A DNA stretch of 64,000 nt from Oscillospiraceae bacterium (lineage in GTDB: Bacteria > Bacillota > Clostridia > Oscillospirales > Ruminococcaceae), in contig JAFVOU010000015.1 in the NCBI GenBank assembly GCA_017505635.1, positions 1 to 64,000 of the forward strand, given 5' to 3'. The notes below the pieces were generated by a model. The model searched no databases and was not told where the DNA came from. It saw only the letters and a list, made by a program, of their open reading frames with translations. Numbering within the stretch: the first letter of the stretch is position 1; each line of letters begins with the position of its first letter. The position numbers and the translations under genes were made by a program. Below, in pieces: positions 8,599 to 16,692 of this stretch.

Positions 8599-9513
8599 TT
8601 ATCTGGCATTGATATATGCCTTGTGCAGTGCACGCTGGATATTTGTCAGGTCGATGGTTACACTGGATTTAAGGTCTTCTTTCCAGTCAAGGGCATTTGT
8701 TCCGTTTGTCATTGTGCCGTTGCCGTTATCATCTGTACGGTCAGGGGCAGGGGGAGTGCTGTCCACCTGAGTGTCGCCTGTCATATTGTCAGCGTTGTTG
8801 TCGGCCATGGAGTTTGTGTCATTTGATATACCTTCGGCTGTGTTTGTGCCGTCAGTTGTTGTGTTGTTCTCAGAGTTACGGGCAGTTCTGCCTGTGCCAC
8901 CCATAATGTTTCTCGCACCGTCAGCAATACCGTTTATAATGCTTTTTGCACCGTCAGCCACACCATTTGCCATACCGTCAGCAGCATTTTCGGCATCATT
9001 TACAATATTGTCTGCATAATCTTCGTTTGTTCCGTAGCTGCCCATATTCATAACACCGTCAGATATTTCGGCAATATTTTTGCCAACAAGCCAGTTTTCA
9101 AGGCTGTTAATCTGTTCAAACCATTCCTTGCCTATGCCTGAAGCAGCTTTCATGCCGTATTCGTTGCCAAGTTCTCTTTTGCTTCGGATTTCGCTGTAAC
9201 TGTCTTTGTTTACAAGCTGACCATTGCCGTCAAAATAAATTTTGCTCTGCACCTCGTCGATATATACTTTTTTTATTATGTTGTTTTCGTCAAAAACAAC
9301 TGTTGCATAGGTTGTGCTTACAACGCCTTTGCCGTTTTCTCCCTCGACAGAAGGGGCAGAATCTTCGGTTGTAGTGTAGCTGCCTATACCAACACGGTAA
9401 CCTGTACTGTCAATCATATCGCTGTTTGTGTTGTTGTCATTGTCCTTTGCTGTACAGCCTGCGGCAGAAAGGCAGATTGCCAGCACCGCTGTTAAAGCCA
9501 AAAATTTTTTCAT
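8599..9513 (-). CDS. uncharacterised lipoprotein with Asn/Asp/Gly-rich tail
   Basis: A 304-residue protein with a signal peptide and lipobox LSAAGC, so the mature protein would be anchored by Cys20 to the outer face of the membrane. Residues about 60-170 form a compact domain with the pattern VVFDENNIIKKVYID and LGNEYGMKAA, like lipoproteins common in Clostridia and distantly like FMN-binding extracytoplasmic domains. The second half is low complexity, with repeats of the type ADGMANG, ADGAKS, ADGARN and many N, D and T residues. The cleanest ribosome binding site is AAAGGAG. No function is assigned. Confidence 0.75.
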   Translation of the reverse strand: MKKFLALTAVLAICLSAAGCTAKDNDNNTNSDMIDSTGYRVGIGSYTTTEDSAPSVEGENGKGVVSTTYATVVFDENNIIKKVYIDEVQSKIYFDGNGQLVNKDSYSEIRSKRELGNEYGMKAASGIGKEWFEQINSLENWLVGKNIAEISDGVMNMGSYGTNEDYADNIVNDAENAADGMANGVADGAKSIINGIADGARNIMGGTGRTARNSENNTTTDGTNTAEGISNDTNSMADNNADNMTGDTQVDSTPPAPDRTDDNGNGTMTNGTNALDWKEDLKSSVTIDLTNIQRALHKAYINAR

Positions 9514-9665
9514 CTGTTATGCTCCTTTAAACAAGATTTAAAGTTAACCCTTAGTTTCCTTTAATTGCTTGACAATAATATTATCAATTTTTCGCAAAAT
9601 ATACCTTTGCATAAAAAACAGGGCATATCCTGCTTATAAAATGCATATATTTAATCTGAAAACAT

Positions 9666-9712
9666 CAGGGACTGTGTCAATAAAAAAGGCGCAGTCCCTG
9701 TATTTTATTAAA
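9666..9712 (+). promoter_or_regulatory. terminator-like hairpin in the symporter 5' leader
   Basis: CAGGGACTG (9666-9674) pairs with CAGTCCCTG (9692-9700) and is followed by TATTTTATT, just before the ribosome binding site. The nearest upstream gene points away, so this hairpin has no gene of its own to terminate and could attenuate the symporter. Confidence 0.5.
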
Positions 9713-9725
9713 GAGGAGGAACGGT

Positions 9726-10994
9726 ATGCAAAAATTGAAAAAAAGTATATGGACGTCATATAAATTTCCCGTTGTACTTCTGTGCGGAATAGCAGCAGGC
9801 AGTCTTACGGGCTGGCTTGCCCCGGAATTTGGTGTTAAATTAAAACCGCTGGGAGATGTCTTTTTAAATCTTGTTTTTTCGGTTGTTGTACCGGTGGTGT
9901 TTTTTTCCATTTCATCGGCAGTTGCCTCAATGGCAAATATGAAAAGGCTTGGCAAAATTCTGGGATATATGCTGCTTGTGTTTGTGATAACAGGTCTTAT
10001 AGCCTCGGTGATAATGTGTTTTGCGGTAAATGCTATGGATATTGCCGAAGGTCTTGATATCACCCTTGATACAGCAGCAGAAACAGTGGAAGCAAAAAGT
10101 CTGCCGCAGCAGATAGTTGCAGCGCTGACAGTAGGGGATTTTTCGCAGCTTTTGTCCCGTCAGAATATGCTGCCGCTTATAATTATGTCTATTTTCTTTG
10201 GATTTGTTGTATCATCCTTCGGAGAGAAAGGCGCAAAGCTGGCAAAAGGCCTGGCATTTATGTCCGATGTGTTTATGAAGATGATAAACTGTATAATGCT
10301 GTATGCACCGATTGGCCTTGGAGCATATTTTGCTTATCTTGTTGCTGATCTGGGGCCTCAGCTGCTTGGTGTTTATGCAAAAACAATGCTGGGACTTTAT
10401 TATCCATTGTGTGTTGTTTATTTTGGTATCGGATTTTTTGTCTATGCTTACTTTGCAGGGGGAATGCAGGGGGTAAAAATGTTTTTTAAAAATGCACTTT
10501 CTCCTGCAGCAACCAGCCTTGCTACACAAAGCTCTATTGCCACACTTCCTGTAAACCTTGAAGCCTGCCGAAAAATGGGTGTGCCAAAAGATATACGCGA
10601 AATTGTACTGCCAATCGGTGCAACTGCCCATATGGACGGCAGCTGTTTTGCGGCAATACTTAAAATAGCGGTACTGTTTGGTATTTACGGCCGCGAATTT
10701 ACAGGCTTTGAAACACTCTCTGTTGCGGTGCTTGTAGCAATAATGTCTGGGGTTGTTATGTCGGGAATTCCCGGCGGTGGACTTATCGGCGAAATGCTTA
10801 TAATGACACTGTACGGATTCCCTATGGAAGCATTTCCGATTATTGCAACAGTAGGTTTTCTTGTGGATCCGCCTGCTACAATGATAAATGCAACAGGCGA
10901 CAGTGTTGCCGCAATGATGGTTACAAGGCTTGTAGAGGGCAAAGACTGGCTAAAAAAACGCACTGACATATACGGTAATTTAAAAGAAGAATAA
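9726..10994 (+). CDS. dicarboxylate/amino acid:cation symporter (DAACS family)
   Basis: A 422-residue membrane transporter of the GltP/DctA/SstT superfamily, with multiple transmembrane segments and two re-entrant loops. Family marks are the serine-rich TSLATQSSIATLP segment, AHMDGS (the NMDGT-like motif) and SGIPGGG. Members carry glutamate, aspartate, C4-dicarboxylates or serine with Na+ or H+. Because the organism encodes methylaspartate-type glutamate fermentation, glutamate uptake is a reasonable but unproven role. GAGGAGGA at 9713-9720 fixes the start. Confidence 0.9.
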   Translation: MQKLKKSIWTSYKFPVVLLCGIAAGSLTGWLAPEFGVKLKPLGDVFLNLVFSVVVPVVFFSISSAVASMANMKRLGKILGYMLLVFVITGLIASVIMCFAVNAMDIAEGLDITLDTAAETVEAKSLPQQIVAALTVGDFSQLLSRQNMLPLIIMSIFFGFVVSSFGEKGAKLAKGLAFMSDVFMKMINCIMLYAPIGLGAYFAYLVADLGPQLLGVYAKTMLGLYYPLCVVYFGIGFFVYAYFAGGMQGVKMFFKNALSPAATSLATQSSIATLPVNLEACRKMGVPKDIREIVLPIGATAHMDGSCFAAILKIAVLFGIYGREFTGFETLSVAVLVAIMSGVVMSGIPGGGLIGEMLIMTLYGFPMEAFPIIATVGFLVDPPATMINATGDSVAAMMVTRLVEGKDWLKKRTDIYGNLKEE

Positions 10995-11002
10995 ATGTGT
11001 AC

Positions 11003-11045
11003 AAAAAGTCCTTATCAGCACAGTGTTGCCGATAAGGACTTTTTA
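11003..11045. terminator. bidirectional terminator
   Basis: AAAAAGTCCTTATC (11003-11016) pairs with GATAAGGACTTTTT (11031-11044). A-run and T-run on the two sides serve the symporter and the converging kinase-like gene. Confidence 0.9.
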
Positions 11046-11047
11046 TA

Positions 11048-11626
11048 TTAAAATAATTCGCTTGTATCAAAGACATCATCACATCTGCTGCGAAGGTCTG
11101 TTGCTTCAAAATAACGGTTTTCCATAGGAATCCATTCGTTTACAAAGCGTTCGAGCTTGTTTTTGTTGCTGCGGTCAAGAATGCGTTGTTTCTGTTTATC
11201 ACTGTCAATATCCAGAAATATTTTATAATCATATGTATCGATAAGTTCCGGGTGCATAGAATAAACACCTTCAACGATATTGAGCTTTTTGTGAAAAACC
11301 TTTCCGCTTTCAAGATAACAGAGAGTGTGGCAGTCATAAACATTAAATGTAAAGTTATGACCGGATTTTACGTTGCTGATAATTTCACTTTTAAATCTTT
11401 CCCAGTCGATATTTCCGCCTGTTTCGCCAAGCCTTTGCGGTGTTTTCTTTTCAGGCGGCAGAAAAAAGTCGTCCATATGAAAAACATTGCAGATGAAATT
11501 GTCATTGATAAAATTGCCAAGACTGCTTTTTCCGCTTGCAGACGGTCCGTCAATGGCAACCCATACAGTATCTTTGTCACTGCTGTCAAGCAGATTGTTG
11601 ATAACCTTTATAATTTTATTATACAT
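11048..11626 (-). CDS. uridine kinase-like P-loop protein
   Basis: A 192-residue protein with Walker A GPSASGKSS at residues 27-35, then HMDDFF, as in uridine kinase and phosphoribulokinase-fold enzymes, and an arginine-rich lid segment (KQRILDRSNKNKL). Members phosphorylate small metabolites such as nucleosides or pantothenate. The exact substrate cannot be read from sequence. AGAGGGG precedes the ATG at 11626, and it appears to be a single-gene unit. Confidence 0.75.
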   Translation of the reverse strand: MYNKIIKVINNLLDSSDKDTVWVAIDGPSASGKSSLGNFINDNFICNVFHMDDFFLPPEKKTPQRLGETGGNIDWERFKSEIISNVKSGHNFTFNVYDCHTLCYLESGKVFHKKLNIVEGVYSMHPELIDTYDYKIFLDIDSDKQKQRILDRSNKNKLERFVNEWIPMENRYFEATDLRSRCDDVFDTSELF

Positions 11627-11757
11627 TTTAACCCCTCTTGAATGCGCAAAGCGCAGACTGTCAAAAAGTATAACATATCAAATTTAAAAAGTCTATTTGT
11701 ATAAATTACAAAAAAAGTGGAATATTAACACTAAACAATAGTAAAAAGGAGTAAAAA

Positions 11758-11943
11758 ATGAAAAAGATTACCGAAAAAGAACTTGGTGCATACAATGAAC
11801 TGCTTGTTCAGGAAAAGGCAACAATGGACAAATTCAACTATTATGCGCAGAACTGCAAAGACCCGCAGCTTAAAAAGCTTTGCAAGGAGGCAGCGGCGCG
11901 CCATCAGGAACACTATAACATTATTTTTGCACAGATTCAGTAG
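11758..11943 (+). CDS. small CotF-like / ferritin-like helical protein
   Basis: A 61-residue, wholly helical, charged protein (KELGAYNELLVQEKATMDKF). It stands 8 nt before a Coat F domain protein, and short companions of this type are common beside cotF-like genes in Clostridia. Likely a spore coat component or partner; this rests mainly on context. AAAAGGAG precedes the ATG. Confidence 0.6.
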   Translation: MKKITEKELGAYNELLVQEKATMDKFNYYAQNCKDPQLKKLCKEAAARHQEHYNIIFAQIQ

Positions 11944-11951
11944 GAGGATTT

Positions 11952-12311
11952 ATGGCAAACTACGACGACAAAACAATGATGACAGATATGCTGGCAAGTC
12001 AGAAATTTATTGCACAGAACTATAATAATTATGCCGGGGAATGCTCCAGCAAACAGTCCAAGGCAAAGCTTATGAAAATTTTAAACGAAGAGCACGATAT
12101 TCAGTTTAAAATTTTTGAACAGATGAATGCAAAGGGATGGTATCCCACAACACCGGCACCACAGGACAAAATAAACGAAGCCGTGCAGCAGCATATTCAG
12201 GGGGCTACAAACATAACAAAAACAGCAGCAAAAGCAAAAAAATCCAACACAAAGCTGGAAAAAGCATCCGATAAAAAGTCAGAAAAGTCCACAGCAAAAA
12301 AATCAAAATAA
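11952..12311 (+). CDS. spore coat protein, CotF domain
   Basis: A 119-residue protein. Residues 1-85 show the Coat F pattern (MTDMLASQKFIAQNYN, ECSSKQSKAKLMKILNEEH, FEQMNAKGWYP), a two-helix hairpin used in spore coat proteins. The last 35 residues are a lysine/serine/alanine-rich tail that could be a crosslinking or adhesive segment. It is probably made in the mother cell during sporulation. GGAGGA precedes the start, and it is probably cotranscribed with the small gene upstream. Confidence 0.75.
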   Translation: MANYDDKTMMTDMLASQKFIAQNYNNYAGECSSKQSKAKLMKILNEEHDIQFKIFEQMNAKGWYPTTPAPQDKINEAVQQHIQGATNITKTAAKAKKSNTKLEKASDKKSEKSTAKKSK

Positions 12312-12324
12312 CAAAAAATAAAAA

Positions 12325-12356
12325 GGGTATCACTGCAAAGGTGATACCCGATTTTG
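12325..12356. terminator. bidirectional terminator between cotF-like gene and mgtE
   Basis: GGGTATCAC (12325-12333) pairs with GTGATACCC (12341-12349). A- and T-rich flanks on both sides fit use by both converging genes. Confidence 0.85.
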
Positions 12357-12386
12357 TATTTTATTTATGCCTGTAAAACAATATGC

Positions 12387-13973
12387 CTACAGCAGCAGCG
12401 GCAGGAATATTTTTGCCAGCCCCAAAAATACCAGATAACCGCAGATGTCGGTTGTTGCGGTAAGGAAAATTGAAGAAGCAAGGGCAGGGTCAATGTTGAA
12501 TGCTTTGAGAATAAGTGGAATAAAGAAACCGCTTATACCTGCAATTGTGATATTTGCAATCATAGCGATAAGCATAATAATGCCAAGATATATGCTGCCG
12601 TATCTCATTGCCAGCACAATGCCTGCAATAAAGCCCATTATTGCACCGTTGCAAAGAGCAAGGGCAATCTCTTTGGTAACCAGCTTCCAGTCTTCCTTAA
12701 GGCTAAGTTCGCCCAATGTGATATTGCGTATAACAAGAGAAAGTGTCTGGTTGCCAGTGTTACCACCCAAAGCTGCAACAATAGGCATTGCTGCCGCAAG
12801 GGCGGTTACCTGTGCAATTGTACCCTCAAACACACTGATAACGGTGGATGATAAAAATGCGGTTACAAGGTTTACCATAAGCCATGGCAGACGCATCTTT
12901 ACGGATTTGATAACCGAGTTGTCAACATCTTCGTCGGTACCCACACCGGCCATTTTAAGAATATCTTCGGTCTGTTCTTCAAAGAGAACGTCGATGATAT
13001 CGTCAACGGTGATAATACCAAGAAGGCTGTTTTTGCGGTTTACAACAGGCACAACCTTAAGGTCGTACTTGGAAACGATATGGGAAACTTCTTCCTGGTC
13101 CATATCTGCGGGAACACTTACGATGTTGTCGTACATAATTTCTTCCAGAGTAGTGCTGTTGTCCTCTACAAGAATATCACGCAGGTCGGCGGTGCCGATA
13201 AGTTCTTTTCTGCCGTTAAGAACAAAGATAGTTTCTATAACCTCTGTTTTAGGGGCGATTTCTTTGATTTTGTTAAGTGCCTTTTCAACGGTCCATTTGC
13301 CGTTGAGGGCAATATATTCGGTGGTCATAAGGCCGCCGGCAGTATCATCTTCGTAAAGAAGAAGATGTTCGATTTCCATTATATCCTTGCGCTTCATCAT
13401 CTTGAGAATTCTTTTGCGCATATTGATTGGCAAATCGCCAAGAATGTCGGCAATATCGTCCTTGGACATAAATTTGAACATCTTGAGCATATTGTCCACA
13501 CCGAAAAGCTCGGCAATGCGGAACTGCAGGTCCTCGTCCATCTGCTCATAAATCTGTGCCATATGTTCGGCGTCAATTCTTTCGGCAAAGGAGATAATTT
13601 CGTCGTCTGTAAATTCTTCCAGAGCGATAGCAACGTCGATGGCATATGCAGATTCGATAACGTCAACCAGTTCATCCTGGTCACTGGTCAGAAGAGCTTC
13701 TTTAAGGTCGTATTCCTGTTCTTCTATTTCTTCATCATCGGCAGTGATAATGTCGATAAGCTCAACATCTTCTTCGTCTGCTTCGGCAGAAGAGCTGTCG
13801 GCTGCACTGCTTTCTGAAGTTTCTTCTTCGTCGTCAAATTCTGGCAGAGTATCTGCAAGAATAAATATTTCTTTTTCCTCTGTTTCTTCGGCAGTAATTT
13901 CTGCCACAGAAGTTACATCTTCTGCAGGAGTGTCAATTATATCCTGGGTTTTATTCAATTTTTCTTTGTCCAT
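12387..13973 (-). CDS. mgtE: magnesium transporter MgtE
   Basis: A Mg2+-gated Mg2+ channel of the cytoplasmic membrane. The 528-residue protein has a strongly acidic N-terminal extension (about 1-95), the helical MgtE N domain (about 95-200), two CBS domains (about 215-330) and five transmembrane segments (about 350-528) with PIVAALGGNTGNQ in the pore region. Ordinary MgtE proteins are about 450 residues, so the acidic extension is extra. The start at 13973 follows AAGGGGG with an 8-nt spacer. A leader RNA with an intrinsic terminator precedes it and suggests control by transcription attenuation. Confidence 0.94.
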   Translation of the reverse strand: MDKEKLNKTQDIIDTPAEDVTSVAEITAEETEEKEIFILADTLPEFDDEEETSESSAADSSSAEADEEDVELIDIITADDEEIEEQEYDLKEALLTSDQDELVDVIESAYAIDVAIALEEFTDDEIISFAERIDAEHMAQIYEQMDEDLQFRIAELFGVDNMLKMFKFMSKDDIADILGDLPINMRKRILKMMKRKDIMEIEHLLLYEDDTAGGLMTTEYIALNGKWTVEKALNKIKEIAPKTEVIETIFVLNGRKELIGTADLRDILVEDNSTTLEEIMYDNIVSVPADMDQEEVSHIVSKYDLKVVPVVNRKNSLLGIITVDDIIDVLFEEQTEDILKMAGVGTDEDVDNSVIKSVKMRLPWLMVNLVTAFLSSTVISVFEGTIAQVTALAAAMPIVAALGGNTGNQTLSLVIRNITLGELSLKEDWKLVTKEIALALCNGAIMGFIAGIVLAMRYGSIYLGIIMLIAMIANITIAGISGFFIPLILKAFNIDPALASSIFLTATTDICGYLVFLGLAKIFLPLLL

Positions 13974-13998
13974 TGCAATAACCCCCTTAAATAATTTT

Positions 13999-14176
13999 AA
14001 GCAAATAAAAAACCTTCTTTTCAGCAAACGCCAAAAAGAAGGTGTAGTTTTCTTTTACTGCACCAAATACAAGCGTTGCTGATTTATCAAAATATAATTA
14101 CTCCCGCAAGGGTCGCTTGTCACTTGGTACCACATCCTTTTAAATATAATTTAGGAAGAAAACATTCTTCCACAAC
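13999..14176 (-). promoter_or_regulatory. attenuator leader RNA of mgtE, class not recognised
   Basis: Read on the minus strand, the leader contains a 7-bp hairpin (14171-14154), a long-range stem (14128-14114 with 14075-14062: 5 + 7 bp with an internal loop) enclosing a small CCC/GGG hairpin (14112-14103), a GGUGCAGU/ACUACACC hairpin (14064-14041), and an intrinsic terminator (14043-14034 with 14021-14012) ending in a U-run (14011-14005). The terminator loop strand (14031-14021) can pair instead with 14082-14073, which overlaps the long-range stem. This is classic riboswitch architecture. I do not find the conserved M-box core or other named aptamers. Confidence 0.65.
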
Positions 14177-14180
14177 TTTA

Positions 14181-14210
14181 ATTGTATTCTATTTAAAGGG
14201 ACTTTGTCAA
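14181..14210 (-). promoter_or_regulatory. sigma-A promoter for mgtE
   Basis: On the minus strand TTGACA (14210-14205) and TACAAT (14186-14181) are 18 bases apart, placing transcription start near 14175 and giving a leader of about 200 nt. Confidence 0.7.
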
Positions 14211-14254
14211 TAAAAAGTTAAGCAAAACTGTCAGAAAAAGCTGCAGTACAATAC

Positions 14255-14818
14255 TTATTTTTCCGGCCATGGCAGAAGGTCAAAATCCTTTACAAGATAA
14301 GCCTTTTTTGAAATTTCTGCCAGAGGAGAGTCGGACAGACTGTCGGAATAGAACTCATCAATTACACCGTCAGGATATACCTCATAAAAACGGCGAACCT
14401 TTTCCTTGCCATGACAGTTGATGCCGTCGTATCTGCCTGTAAATTTGTCAACATTGCTTGCCATAAGGCTGTTTATGCCAAGTTCCTTTATGATAGGTTC
14501 AAGCAGAAAATAAGGGGATGCAGAGATGATAACGTCATCCTCTTTCTGTGTATTTGCATAGAATGGTTTTATGTTCTTTTTATGTATTTTCCAGAATTCC
14601 TCAACAGTTTTGTCGATGTCTTTAACACTGGTGAAAAACCTGTAAAAACGCTGCTTAAATGCGGTTTTTTCCATTATTTTAAGGGCAAATGGGATTGCGC
14701 AAAGCCCCTGATAAGGCAGCCATTTCCAGGTGGCAGGCTGTGTTTTAAGGCAGTACAGAAAAAAATGTGCTGTGCTGTCCCCGTGATATATTGTTTTGTC
14801 AAAATCATAAACATTCAT
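14255..14818 (-). CDS. HAD-superfamily phosphatase (subfamily IB)
   Basis: A 187-residue phosphatase-like protein with HAD motif I YDFDKTIYHGDS at the N-terminus (nucleophile Asp5), motif II SAS near residue 100, a lysine (KEKVRRF) as motif III, and motif IV in YSDSLSDSPL. Subfamily IB members act on phosphoserine and other small phosphates or lipids. The substrate is not evident. The start lies 5 nt after mnmA, with its AAGGAA site inside the mnmA end, so the two are probably coupled. Confidence 0.85.
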   Translation of the reverse strand: MNVYDFDKTIYHGDSTAHFFLYCLKTQPATWKWLPYQGLCAIPFALKIMEKTAFKQRFYRFFTSVKDIDKTVEEFWKIHKKNIKPFYANTQKEDDVIISASPYFLLEPIIKELGINSLMASNVDKFTGRYDGINCHGKEKVRRFYEVYPDGVIDEFYSDSLSDSPLAEISKKAYLVKDFDLLPWPEK

Positions 14819-14823
14819 ATTTA

Positions 14824-15882
14824 TTATTCCTTGTCATTTTTATAAGCAGAAGCATCAGAGATAAATCCTCCGCCCATAACAGTATCATTTTTATACATTA
14901 CAACCGACTGACCTTTTGCTGCGGCACGCACAGGTGCAGGAAAGTGCAGAACAATGCTGTTTTCGTCACTGTGCATAACAACGGCAGTATCTCCTTTTGC
15001 GGCACTGCGGATTTTTACAGTAAATTCATCCCCTGCTGCAAAGAATTTTCCGTTGGTATATACAGGATTTTCCAGTGTAACACCGTCAAAGAATTCTTCG
15101 CCGGCAAAGCCAAGAAGAATGTCGCCGTTTTCGCATATTTCCTTTACAAATGCAGGTTTGCCCAAAGCGATGTTAAGGCCTTTGCGCTGACCTATTGTAT
15201 AGTTGTGTATACCTTTATGGCGGGTAAGTCTTTTTCCGTCAGGTGCAATAAAAAAGCCTTTTTTGATTTTATAGCCTCTGTTTTCGATAAACTGTCCGTG
15301 GTTTCCGTCAGGGATAAAGCATATTTCCTGACTGTCAGGCTTGTCTGCGTTGAACAGTTCAAGCTTCTGTGCCATAGCCCTTATTTCAGGCTTTTCGTAC
15401 TGCCCCAGAGGCAGCACAAGTCTTTTGAGAAATTCCTGTGGCAGACGGTGCAGCATATAGCTTTGGTCTTTTGCAGGGTTTGCAGCCTTTTTTACATAGA
15501 AAATGCCGTTTTCTTCCACTATCTGTGCATAGTGACCTGTGGCAATGTAAAATATTCCCATTTGGTCTGCCTTATCGCACAGGGATTTAAGCTTGACCAA
15601 CGGGTTGCACACAACACAGGGGTTTGGTGTTCTGCCGCTGATGTAGCTTTTGCAGAAAGGCTCCACAACATTTTTCTCAAAGCTGTCTCTTGCATCAATA
15701 ACGCAGATTGGTATATCAAGGTGAGCACATACTTTGTGTGCATCCTCTATGGCGTTTTCTGAGTGGTCATTGAAGTTGATAACAGCGCCATAAACTTCAA
15801 AGCCCTGCTTTTTAAGAAGGTCAACACATACCGAGCTGTCAACACCGCCCGATACGCCTGTAAGGATTTTTTTGTTTTCCAA
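14824..15882 (-). CDS. mnmA: tRNA-specific 2-thiouridylase MnmA
   Basis: Inserts sulfur at position 2 of the wobble uridine in tRNA-Lys, -Glu and -Gln, using ATP and a sulfur carrier. The 352-residue protein has the PP-loop SGGVDSS at residues 10-16, the catalytic cysteine in NPCVVCN near residues 97-103, GHYA, KDQSYML and the second cysteine in QEICFIPDGN. The start codon is TTG at 15882, supported by AGGAGG with normal spacing and the fit of the conserved N-terminus. Confidence 0.95.
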   Translation of the reverse strand: MENKKILTGVSGGVDSSVCVDLLKKQGFEVYGAVINFNDHSENAIEDAHKVCAHLDIPICVIDARDSFEKNVVEPFCKSYISGRTPNPCVVCNPLVKLKSLCDKADQMGIFYIATGHYAQIVEENGIFYVKKAANPAKDQSYMLHRLPQEFLKRLVLPLGQYEKPEIRAMAQKLELFNADKPDSQEICFIPDGNHGQFIENRGYKIKKGFFIAPDGKRLTRHKGIHNYTIGQRKGLNIALGKPAFVKEICENGDILLGFAGEEFFDGVTLENPVYTNGKFFAAGDEFTVKIRSAAKGDTAVVMHSDENSIVLHFPAPVRAAAKGQSVVMYKNDTVMGGGFISDASAYKNDKE

Positions 15883-15972
15883 TTTTTATCCTCCTGAAAA
15901 GCAGCAGTATATAGCAATAAACTGCCGCATATAGTTGTAAACAATCAAAAATAATAGCAATTAAAAGGAAAA

Positions 15973-16410
15973 TCAAACAAACTTTTCGCTTTCCTTTACA
16001 GCCTGTGCATCACAGCGCTCATTTTCCGGATGTCCGGCATGGCCTTTAATCCACACATAATCAAGTTCGTGTTTTTTTATCTCCTCCAGCAGCTGCTGCC
16101 ACAAATCCACGTTGAGTGCAGGTTTGCCGTCAGATTTCTTCCAGCCCTTTTTCTTCCAGCCGTAAACCCAGCCTTTTGACAGGGAGTCCAGTACATATTT
16201 TGAGTCACTCTGCAAGGTTATATGACAGGGTTCCTTAAGTGCTTTGAGTGCAAACAGAACGGCACTGAGTTCCATGCGGTTGTTGGTGGTATCTTTTTCT
16301 CCGCCGCTTATCATCTTTTCAACACCGTTATATCTTAAAATAGCACACCAACCACCGGGACCGGGATTGCCCTTGCAGGCGCCGTCAGTAAATATTTCAA
16401 TCCGTTTCAT
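15973..16410 (-). CDS. rnhA: ribonuclease HI
   Basis: Cleaves RNA in RNA-DNA hybrids in the cytoplasm. At 145 residues it is of standard length. The acidic catalytic residues are in FTDGACKGNPGPGGW (Asp9), NRMELSAV (Glu), SDSKYV (Asp) and ENERCD (Asp near 135), with the usual basic protrusion KGWVYGWKKKGWKK. It lies upstream of mnmA on the same strand with a gap of 90 nt. AAAGGA precedes the ATG. Confidence 0.95.
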   Translation of the reverse strand: MKRIEIFTDGACKGNPGPGGWCAILRYNGVEKMISGGEKDTTNNRMELSAVLFALKALKEPCHITLQSDSKYVLDSLSKGWVYGWKKKGWKKSDGKPALNVDLWQQLLEEIKKHELDYVWIKGHAGHPENERCDAQAVKESEKFV

Positions 16411-16524
16411 ATATATCCTTTATTGTATTATCCGTTATAATATATTATAATATACATAATAATTATATTATAGGATAAGTTGTGTAAATTTCAAGAGCAA
16501 ACAGTCTGCAAAATTGCACTCCGG

Positions 16525-16554
16525 TTGACAATATAACCCGGAAAATAGTATCAT
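16525..16554 (+). promoter_or_regulatory. sigma-A promoter for the rnjA run
   Basis: TTGACA at 16525-16530 and TATCAT at 16549-16554 are 18 bases apart. Two small hairpins, ATTATCC/GGATAAT near 16576-16595 and CACCTG/CAGGTG at 16642-16665, follow in the leader. The 16411-16692 gap holds no gene I can support. Confidence 0.7.
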
Positions 16555-16692
16555 ATAATATTATATACGTCGTTTATATTATCCCAAACAGGATAATAAT
16601 TAATCTGAAAATGTGTTCGTTAACAAAATAAAAATATCCGTCACCTGCCATAATTTTGCCAGGTGCTTGATTGTTGTATAAAAGGAGGAAAT

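Noticed and set aside
14101..14160. T-box riboswitch before mgtE, suggested by a UGGUACC segment
   Set aside because: There is no room for a specifier stem I, the segment is not next to the terminator, and its bases do not form the T-box antiterminator.
13974..14176. M-box magnesium riboswitch before mgtE
   Set aside because: Expected from gene function, but the conserved M-box core sequences are not visible. A covariance search could overturn this.
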